Of a stretch of DNA of 64,000 bases, positions 58,642 to 64,000 are shown piece after piece. The position numbers and the translations under genes were made by a program. Numbering within the stretch: the stretch's first letter is position 1; each line of letters opens with the position of its first letter. Source of the stretch: Komagataeibacter rhaeticus (GTDB lineage: Bacteria; Pseudomonadota; Alphaproteobacteria; Acetobacterales; Acetobacteraceae); the NCBI RefSeq assembly GCF_003207855.1, contig NZ_NKTZ01000006.1, forward strand, positions 62,001 to 126,000, given 5' to 3'. Under the pieces are notes generated by a model. That model was not told the origin of the DNA. It saw only the letters and a program-made list of their open reading frames with translations, and ran no database searches.

Positions 58642-58686
58642 CGTGAAGCACGCCCTTTGCAGGACACCAGAGGTTTTGGCTTCACG
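58642..58686 (-). promoter_or_regulatory. stem in the rpsB leader
   Basis: CGTGAAGC (58642-58649) pairs with GCTTCACG (58679-58686) across about 29 bases, in the region just before the rpsB ribosome site. Ribosomal protein S2 operons are often controlled by autoregulatory leader structures, so this may be one; no named leader family was recognised. Confidence 0.35.
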
Positions 58687-58879
58687 TGTGAATTGGCCCC
58701 CACATGGGGCCGTGGCGGGATATGGCCGTTCCCGACGCATATTGCAAGACCCGCGGGACCGTCCGGGCAATCGTGATGCAACTTTTTTACCATCATCGGG
58801 TTAGCCTGCGCACGGATGCCATGCCATCCATCGGCGCGCGCGCCCGATATCCCGATCACGGACAAAGGACCGATCCCCC

Positions 58880-59311
58880 ATGGCGATCACCAAATACGCG
58901 ACAGCACACTGGTCAGGCGGACTGAAGGACGGCAGGGGCGAAATCTCGACCCAGAGTGGCTCGCTGCGGAACCAGCCCTATGGTTTCAACACCCGTTTCG
59001 AGGGCAGCCCCGGCACCAACCCCGAGGAACTGCTGGGGGCGGCCCACGCCGCATGCTTTGCCATGGCGCTATCGGGCATTCTGGGTGGCGCGGGGCTTAC
59101 GGCCACGTCGCTTGACGCGAAATCCGAGATCGTCCTGGAAAAACAGGGCGAAGGCTTTGCCATCACGGCCGCGAAGCTGACCCTGGAAGCCGCAATCCCG
59201 AATGCGACGGAGGAACAGTTCCGGGAACTGGCGGAAAAGGCCAAGGCAGGCTGCCCCGTTTCCAAGCTGTTCAACGCCACCATCACGCTGGATGCAAAGC
59301 TGAAGGGCTGA
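58880..59311 (+). CDS. OsmC-family peroxiredoxin
   Basis: A 143-residue thiol peroxidase with the two redox cysteines C59 (GAAHAACFAMALS) and C125 (KAGCPVSKLF). The spacing and length match OsmC/Ohr proteins, which reduce organic hydroperoxides. The start motif YATAHWSGGLKDGRGEIST favours OsmC over Ohr. It stands alone between rpsB and aroC on the opposite strand to both. Confidence 0.92.
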   Translation: MAITKYATAHWSGGLKDGRGEISTQSGSLRNQPYGFNTRFEGSPGTNPEELLGAAHAACFAMALSGILGGAGLTATSLDAKSEIVLEKQGEGFAITAAKLTLEAAIPNATEEQFRELAEKAKAGCPVSKLFNATITLDAKLKG

Positions 59312-59408
59312 GCTGCCGGATGGCGCGGGGCGCACAGGCGTTCCGCGCCAGACCTCGTACCACGCCAGACCTGCCACCCCCGGTGAAGGGCATCTGCCAG
59401 CCGTCAGG

Positions 59409-60500
59409 TTACAGGATCACCGGTTCCAGATTGCCCACCTGCCCCCGGTGGCGCAGCAGGTGATCAGCCAGAACGCAGGCCATCATCGCTTCACCCACCG
59501 GCACGGCGCGGATACCGACACAGGGGTCATGACGCCCCCTGGTCATGACATCCACGTTCTCCCCTTCGCGCGTGACGGAGGGAACGGGCGTCAGGATTGA
59601 ACTGGTCGGTTTGACCGCAAAACGCGCAATGACCGGCTGGCCGGTGGAAATGCCACCCAGCACGCCGCCCGCGTGGTTGGAAGCGAACCGGACCCTGCCG
59701 TTTTCCATGCGCATCGGATCGGCATTTTCCTCCCCCGTCAGGCAGGCGGATGCAAACCCTTCCCCGATCTCGACCCCCTTGACGGCGTTGATGCTCATCA
59801 ACGCCATGGCAAGGTCGGAATCCAGCTTGCCATAGATCGGCGCGCCCAGCCCCGGCGGCACGCCTTCGGCCACCACCTCGATCACGGCGCCGATGGAGGA
59901 ACCGTTCCTGCGGATATCCGCCAGATAGTCTTCCCACACCGGCAGCATGCCCGCATCCGGGCAGAACAGCGGATTGGCGTTTACCAGATCCCAGTCCATA
60001 CGCGCGCGGTCAACCGCATGCGGCCCGATCTGGACCAGGGCTGCACGAATGCGCACGCCGCCGCCCAGTACCCTGCGCGCCACGGCACCGGCGGCCACGC
60101 GCATGGCCGTCTCCCGCGCGGAGGACCGGCCGCCGCCACGATAATCGCGGATGCCGTATTTCATGTCATAGGCCACATCGGCATGGCCGGGGCGGTAACG
60201 GGTGGCGATATCACCATAATCACGCGAGCGCTGGTCGGTATTGCGGATCAGCAGTGAAATGGGGGTGCCTGTCGTCCTGCCTTCGAACACGCCGGACAGG
60301 ATCTCGACCTGATCGGCCTCCTGCCGCTGGGTGGTGAATTTCGACTGGCCGGGCCTGCGGCGGTCCAGCCAGGGCTGGATATCCGCCACGTCAAGCGCCA
60401 GACCAGGCGGGCAGCCATCGATCACGCAGCCAATGGCGGGGCCGTGGCTTTCCCCCCATGTCGTGACACGGAACAGATGGCCGAAGGTATTATAGGACAT
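59409..60500 (-). CDS. aroC: chorismate synthase
   Basis: Last step of the shikimate pathway, EPSP to chorismate, needing reduced FMN. The 363-residue protein starts [20 protein letters not shown] and has the signatures [20 protein letters not shown] (with minor variation, [12 protein letters not shown]) and [17 protein letters not shown]. It follows fabI by 19 bases on the same strand, so the two are probably one transcript. Confidence 0.97.
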   Translation of the reverse strand: MSYNTFGHLFRVTTWGESHGPAIGCVIDGCPPGLALDVADIQPWLDRRRPGQSKFTTQRQEADQVEILSGVFEGRTTGTPISLLIRNTDQRSRDYGDIATRYRPGHADVAYDMKYGIRDYRGGGRSSARETAMRVAAGAVARRVLGGGVRIRAALVQIGPHAVDRARMDWDLVNANPLFCPDAGMLPVWEDYLADIRRNGSSIGAVIEVVAEGVPPGLGAPIYGKLDSDLAMALMSINAVKGVEIGEGFASACLTGEENADPMRMENGRVRFASNHAGGVLGGISTGQPVIARFAVKPTSSILTPVPSVTREGENVDVMTRGRHDPCVGIRAVPVGEAMMACVLADHLLRHRGQVGNLEPVIL

Positions 60501-60519
60501 ACAGGCAGGCTTCCCGCGA

Positions 60520-61359
60520 TCAGTTACCCGCGACCGTGATGTCCGGCGCGGTGGGGTTCTTCATACCGACAATATGGTAGCCGGAATCAACGTGGTGGAT
60601 CTCACCGGTCACGCCACCCGACAGGTCGGAGAGCATGTACAGCCCCGCCCCGCCCACTTCCTCAAGCGACACGTTGCGCTCCAGCGGGGAATTGTACTGG
60701 TTCCATTTCAGGATATAGCGGAAATCACCGATCCCGTTGGCCGCCAGCGTCATGACCGGCCCCGCCGAAATGCCGTTGACGCGAATGCCCTCGCTGCCCA
60801 GATCCACCGCCATGTAGCGCACCGAAGCCTCAAGGGCCGCCTTGGCCACGCCCATCACGTTGTAATGTGGCATGACGCGCTCGGCACCAAGGTAGGTAAG
60901 CGTGAGCAGCGAGCCGCCGGGGTTCATGATCGCGGCCGCACGGCGGGCCACGGCGGTGAAGGAATAGCATGAGATGTCCAGCGCCTTGAGAAAGGCGTCA
61001 CGCGGGGTATCGACATAGCGCCCGCGCAGGAACTGCTTGTCCGCCCAGCCGATGGCATGGACCAGGAAGTCGATCTTGCCCCATTCCTTTTCGATCGCGT
61101 CAAAGGTCGCGTCAATGGCCGCGTCATCGCTCACGTCACACGGCAGCACCAGCGTCGAGCCGACACTTTCGGCCAGCGGGCGCACGCGCTTGCCCAGCGC
61201 TTCGCCCTGATAGGTAAAGGCCAGTTCCCCGCCCTGCTCCGCCACGGCGCGCGCAATGCCCCAGGCGATGGAGCGGTCATTCGCCACCCCCATGACAAGC
61301 CCCCGCTTCCCTTTCATCAATGTTCCCTTGATGGAGATTTTGGGCGCGCCGTCTGACAT
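60520..61359 (-). CDS. fabI: enoyl-[acyl-carrier-protein] reductase (NADH), FabI type
   Basis: Reduces trans-2-enoyl-ACP in fatty acid synthesis. The 279-residue SDR-like protein has the FabI dinucleotide motif [28 protein letters not shown], and the catalytic Tyr and Lys in YNVMGVAK (Y-x6-K). The N-terminal extension of about 15 residues before MKGKRG may not be translated. It is the target type for triclosan. aroC follows directly. Confidence 0.95.
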   Translation of the reverse strand: MSDGAPKISIKGTLMKGKRGLVMGVANDRSIAWGIARAVAEQGGELAFTYQGEALGKRVRPLAESVGSTLVLPCDVSDDAAIDATFDAIEKEWGKIDFLVHAIGWADKQFLRGRYVDTPRDAFLKALDISCYSFTAVARRAAAIMNPGGSLLTLTYLGAERVMPHYNVMGVAKAALEASVRYMAVDLGSEGIRVNGISAGPVMTLAANGIGDFRYILKWNQYNSPLERNVSLEEVGGAGLYMLSDLSGGVTGEIHHVDSGYHIVGMKNPTAPDITVAGN

Positions 61360-61571
61360 GCTCGTATATCCTTAATGGTGAATGACGGATGAAATTTCGG
61401 CCTCGTGGTTGCACAAGCTGCCGTTTCGGACAAGATGCCGAATGGCGTAATTGTAGCTAATATTCCTCGCACGGTAACTTACCTTATGTTTCCATATGTT
61501 TCCGCATGACCCGTTCCGCCCCGCGCGGAACCGGGAATGCGGGACAGCCAGCACCGCGGAACAGCCCTTTC

Positions 61572-62183
61572 ATGACCCTTCCCCTCATTGCCCTTGATGC
61601 CGACCCGTTCACCCTTTTCGAAACCTGGATGGCGGATGCCACCGCCCATGAACCGAACGACCCCAATGCCATGGCGCTGGCCACCGCAACGCCGGACGGG
61701 CGACCGTCGGTGCGCATGATCCTGCTCAAGGGGGCCGACCGGCGCGGCTTTGTGTTCTACACCAACCTCAACAGCCGCAAGGCCGGCGAGCTTGCGGCCA
61801 ACCCGCAGGCGGCCCTGCTGTTCCACTGGAAAAGCATCCGCCGCCAGATCCGCATCGAAGGCCCGGTGGAGCCGGTCACGCCGGCCGAGGCCGACGCCTA
61901 TTTCGCCAGCCGCAGCCGTATCTCGCGCCTGGGGGCAATTGCATCGAACCAGTCGCACCCGCTGGCCGACCGCGCGGTATTCGAGGCAGCCGTGGCGGAA
62001 CTGGAAGCCCGCTACCCCGAACCGGACGCGGTCATTCCCCGCCCCGCCAACTGGAGCGGATTTCGCCTGGTGCCCCGGCATTTCGAGTTCTGGCAGGACC
62101 GCCCCTACCGCCTGCACGACCGGGTGGTGTGGGACCGCGAGGGCACGGACGGGGCATGGAGCAGCGAACGCCTTTACCCCTGA
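61572..62183 (+). CDS. pdxH: pyridoxine/pyridoxamine 5'-phosphate oxidase
   Basis: Makes pyridoxal 5'-phosphate with FMN. The 203-residue protein has the family features ALATATPDGRPSVRMILLKG, FVFYTNLNSRKAGEL, SRISRLGAIASNQS and the C-terminal RLHDRVVWDRE with ERLYP at the end. An earlier ATG at 61506 would add 22 residues rich in Pro/Gly without conservation; the later ATG with a GGAAC site about 11 bases upstream is preferred. The gap to fabI (61360-61571) shows nothing I recognise. PLP is used by BioA, BioF and GlyA here. Confidence 0.93.
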   Translation: MTLPLIALDADPFTLFETWMADATAHEPNDPNAMALATATPDGRPSVRMILLKGADRRGFVFYTNLNSRKAGELAANPQAALLFHWKSIRRQIRIEGPVEPVTPAEADAYFASRSRISRLGAIASNQSHPLADRAVFEAAVAELEARYPEPDAVIPRPANWSGFRLVPRHFEFWQDRPYRLHDRVVWDREGTDGAWSSERLYP

Positions 62184-62269
62184 TTCCTGAACTTAGGGGC
62201 GGCTGGTCCGTTCTCTCCCCTGAAAGGCGCCGCCACGGCGTGGTGCCGGCGGATCAGGAGAGAAACCGG

Positions 62270-63151
62270 ATGTGTGTGCGCAGGATATTGCTGCCCCTGG
62301 GTGGAATGAGTCACGCGGAAAGCGCGCTGCAGGTCGGCGGCGCCATCGCACGCATGTTTGACGCCCATCTCGCCGTACTGCATGTCGGCACCGACATGCA
62401 GGAAGTCGGCCCCCTGGTGGGTGAAGGCCTGTCGGGTGCGATGGTACAGGACATGATTACCGCCGCGCTCAAGGAAAGTGCCGCTCGCCTGCACGGCGTA
62501 CGCGCGCTGTTCGATGCATTCATCGTGCGCGAGAAGATCCCGGTCGTGGCGGTTGATTCGCCTTTCTCGCCCGCGGGCATGCATGCCCTGTCGGCCAGTT
62601 TCATTGCCCATAGCGGCCATACCCGCAGTGTCGTGGCCTTCCAGGCGCGGCTGTCGGACCTTGTCGTGCTGCGCCAGCCCAACCCGGAGGGGGATGTCTC
62701 CTCCTCCGACACACTGCACGCCGTGTTGTTTGAAAGTGGGCAGGGCGTGATCATCGTCCCCCCCGTCGCCCCGCCCACGGTGGGAAAGCGCATCTGCATT
62801 GGCTGGAACGGCACGTCGGAGGCGGCATCGGCCATCCACCATGCCCTTCCCCTGCTGCGCCGCGCGCAGGCGGTGTGCATCCTGTACAGTCCCGCCTACC
62901 AGCGGCCGGGACCGGAGGCACGTCATGTCAGCTCCTTTCTCTCGCTTCACGGTGTAACCGCGCATATTCACGAATTTGGTAGTGATTCCCACCCGGTGGG
63001 CGAGGACATGCTGGCCGCCGCCCACGCCTTCAACGCCGACATGCTTGTCATGGGGGCCTATTCCCACTCCCGCCTGCGTCAGATGATTCTGGGCGGTGTG
63101 ACGCGGCATATGCTGGAAAACAGCGACATTACCGTGCTGATGAGCCGCTGA
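62270..63151 (+). CDS. universal stress protein, tandem UspA domains
   Basis: A 293-residue cytoplasmic protein with two Usp-like halves. The first runs RRILLPLGGMSHAESALQVGGAIA; the second starts KRICIGWNGTSEAASAIHHALPLL and ends with the family motif DMLVMGAYSHSRLRQMILGGVTRHML. The closing G-x2-R-x9-G(S/T)-like loop is close to the ATP-binding type but ends in ENSDITVLMSR. A good AGGAGAG site precedes ATG 62270. The role in stress is inferred from the family only. Confidence 0.9.
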   Translation: MCVRRILLPLGGMSHAESALQVGGAIARMFDAHLAVLHVGTDMQEVGPLVGEGLSGAMVQDMITAALKESAARLHGVRALFDAFIVREKIPVVAVDSPFSPAGMHALSASFIAHSGHTRSVVAFQARLSDLVVLRQPNPEGDVSSSDTLHAVLFESGQGVIIVPPVAPPTVGKRICIGWNGTSEAASAIHHALPLLRRAQAVCILYSPAYQRPGPEARHVSSFLSLHGVTAHIHEFGSDSHPVGEDMLAAAHAFNADMLVMGAYSHSRLRQMILGGVTRHMLENSDITVLMSR

Positions 63152-63194
63152 ACCGGGGATGGAACCCGCCCGACCGACAGGGCCGGGCGGGAGA

Positions 63195-63224
63195 TGGACA
63201 ATTTTGCAAAAAAATATGTATAAA
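63195..63224 (+). promoter_or_regulatory. candidate sigma-70 promoter of cysH
   Basis: TGGACA (63195-63200) as -35, 18 bases, TATAAA (63219-63224) as -10. This puts the transcription start near 63231, just before the structured leader. Confidence 0.5.
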
Positions 63225-63240
63225 TGTCGCGCTTCTCTTG

Positions 63241-63301
63241 ATTTTACGCTCCGTGAGGGTTAGGTGTGGCGTGAAAAGAACGCCCTGACCTAGTGTAAAA
63301 T
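63241..63301 (+). promoter_or_regulatory. structured leader of cysH
   Basis: Three stacked stems in 61 bases: outer ATTTTAC/GTAAAAT (63241-63247, 63295-63301), middle TAGGT/ACCTA (63261-63265, 63288-63292), inner GGCGT/ACGCC (63268-63272, 63280-63284) with loop GAAAAGA. The GGAGG ribosome site follows at 63309-63313. It could be a cis-acting RNA or a protein site; it does not fit a riboswitch that I know. Confidence 0.45.
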
Positions 63302-63318
63302 CTGGCGTGGAGGACATT

Positions 63319-64000
63319 ATGCGCATCAATGCGGAGATTATGGCGGCCCTGAAGGCGGCGGGCGAAGATGCGCCCGCGGTCCTTCGGGCCGCCCTGACGC
63401 GGCTGCGCGGGCGGATTGCCCTGGTTTCCTCCTTCGGGGCGGAATCGGCGGTCATGCTGGCCCTTGCCGCTGAAATTGACCCCGACGTGCCGGTCCTGTT
63501 CCTGCAGACCGGCCAGCATTTTCCCGAAACGCTGGAATACCGGCAGGAACTGGCCCGCGTGCTGGGCCTGCGTGACGTGCGTGACCTCCACCCGGCTGAA
63601 AAACAGATCGAGAAACGTGACCCTCAGGGCCAGCTCTGGGCGTTCGACCCCGATGCCTGCTGCGCGCTACGCAAGGTCGAACCGCTGGATGAGGCCATGA
63701 TCCCGTTCGATGCGTGGATTACCGGGCGCAAGCGCAGTCAGGCCGCAACCCGGCAGGGGCTGCCGGTGGTGGAAGAGGCCGCGGGCGGCAGGATCAAGAT
63801 CAACCCGCTGATCGCCTGGACCCCGCGCGAACTTGATGCCGAAATCACGCGCCGCAACCTGCCGCGCCACCCGCTTACCCTGCGCGGCTACCCTTCGATC
63901 GGGTGCGCGCCGTGCACCCGGCCCGTGGCGGAAGGCGAAGACCCGCGCCAGGGCCGCTGGGCCGGTCAGGCCAAGACGGAATGCGGCATTCACCTTCCCA
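63319..64000 (+). CDS. cysH: adenylyl-sulfate reductase, CysH type (3' end outside the window)
   Basis: 227 residues are visible. The PAPS/APS reductase fold is shown by IALVSSFGAESAVMLALAA (PP-loop) and LFLQTGQHFPETLEY. The cysteine pairs C114-C115 (ACCALRK) and C196/C199 (GCAPC) are the ligands of the [4Fe-4S] cluster typical of reductases using APS rather than PAPS. The catalytic cysteine is C222 in ECGIH. It makes sulfite for cysteine synthesis. ATG 63319 follows GGAGG by six bases. The frame is open at the window edge; probably only a few residues are missing. Confidence 0.93.
   Translation, partial: MRINAEIMAALKAAGEDAPAVLRAALTRLRGRIALVSSFGAESAVMLALAAEIDPDVPVLFLQTGQHFPETLEYRQELARVLGLRDVRDLHPAEKQIEKRDPQGQLWAFDPDACCALRKVEPLDEAMIPFDAWITGRKRSQAATRQGLPVVEEAAGGRIKINPLIAWTPRELDAEITRRNLPRHPLTLRGYPSIGCAPCTRPVAEGEDPRQGRWAGQAKTECGIHLP

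Noticed and set aside
63231-63318. A SAM-II type riboswitch before cysH
   Set aside because: The stems and loop do not match the SAM-II pseudoknot core that I know; only an unassigned structured leader is supported.

Overview
The window looks like a chromosomal segment of an acetic acid bacterium (Acetobacteraceae, most likely Komagataeibacter or Gluconacetobacter). The reasons are a three-subunit membrane aldehyde dehydrogenase (molybdopterin subunit, [2Fe-2S] subunit, triheme cytochrome c) of the type known from acetic acid bacteria, a membrane PQQ glucose dehydrogenase beside it, a mannitol 2-dehydrogenase, a galU-phosphohexomutase pair feeding UDP-glucose to polysaccharide, and general alphaproteobacterial gene order (ubiG/lysC, prfA-prmC-DUF4167, comF-grxC-DUF1178). 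An alphaproteobacterial LexA box (GTTC-N7-GTTC) upstream of lexA agrees. Base composition is high GC. I see no transposase, integrase, phage gene or CRISPR array. Identifications rest on reading motifs; no database search was possible.

Layout. 1-4.4 kb: tRNA-Leu(GAG), galU, phosphoglucomutase/phosphomannomutase, a DUF3553 protein and moaA. 4.4-19.4 kb: a housekeeping block with an NDUFAF5-like methyltransferase, comF, grxC, DUF1178, DUF2147, a Tat-exported lactonase, ubiG, lysC, nitronate monooxygenase, a RodZ-like protein, ispG, hisS, prfA, prmC and DUF4167. 19.5-24 kb: a biotin locus, bioA divergent from bioF, a BioH-like esterase and a fused BioC-BioD gene. 24-28.8 kb: lexA, moeA, rpmG, ftsB, eno, DUF3429. 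29-37.5 kb: the oxidative region with aldH-F-G, gcd and mannitol 2-dehydrogenase, all on the minus strand. 37.8-42.4 kb: a GT4 glycosyltransferase, dnaB, comM, tRNA-Val(CAC). 42.6-48.5 kb: two unrecognised genes, an ELM1-family gene, a DEAD-box helicase and an AstE/AspA-like zinc hydrolase. 48.6-64 kb: glyA, an APC permease, hemB, bpt, parC-recO-tsf-rpsB, osmC, fabI-aroC, pdxH, a universal stress protein and the start of cysH.

How the parts fit. Glucose dehydrogenase makes glucono-delta-lactone outside the membrane and the exported lactonase could hydrolyse it. The aldehyde dehydrogenase makes acetic acid and passes electrons through its cytochrome c to ubiquinone, to whose synthesis ubiG contributes. 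moaA and moeA supply steps of molybdenum cofactor synthesis needed by AldH. galU and the phosphohexomutase link glucose-6-phosphate to UDP-glucose for cellulose or related exopolysaccharides. These links are inferences from gene content.

The most interesting non-coding signals are: a 13-bp inverted repeat pairing the gcd leader with its start codon; a family of four AT/GC-hairpin repeats, every one between convergently arranged genes; a 22-bp perfect palindrome with further repeats upstream of comM; two perfect inverted repeats between gcd and the ald operon; a structured leader on cysH; and a palindrome in the bioA/bioF divergent gap. The most interesting coding feature is the in-frame BioC-BioD fusion.
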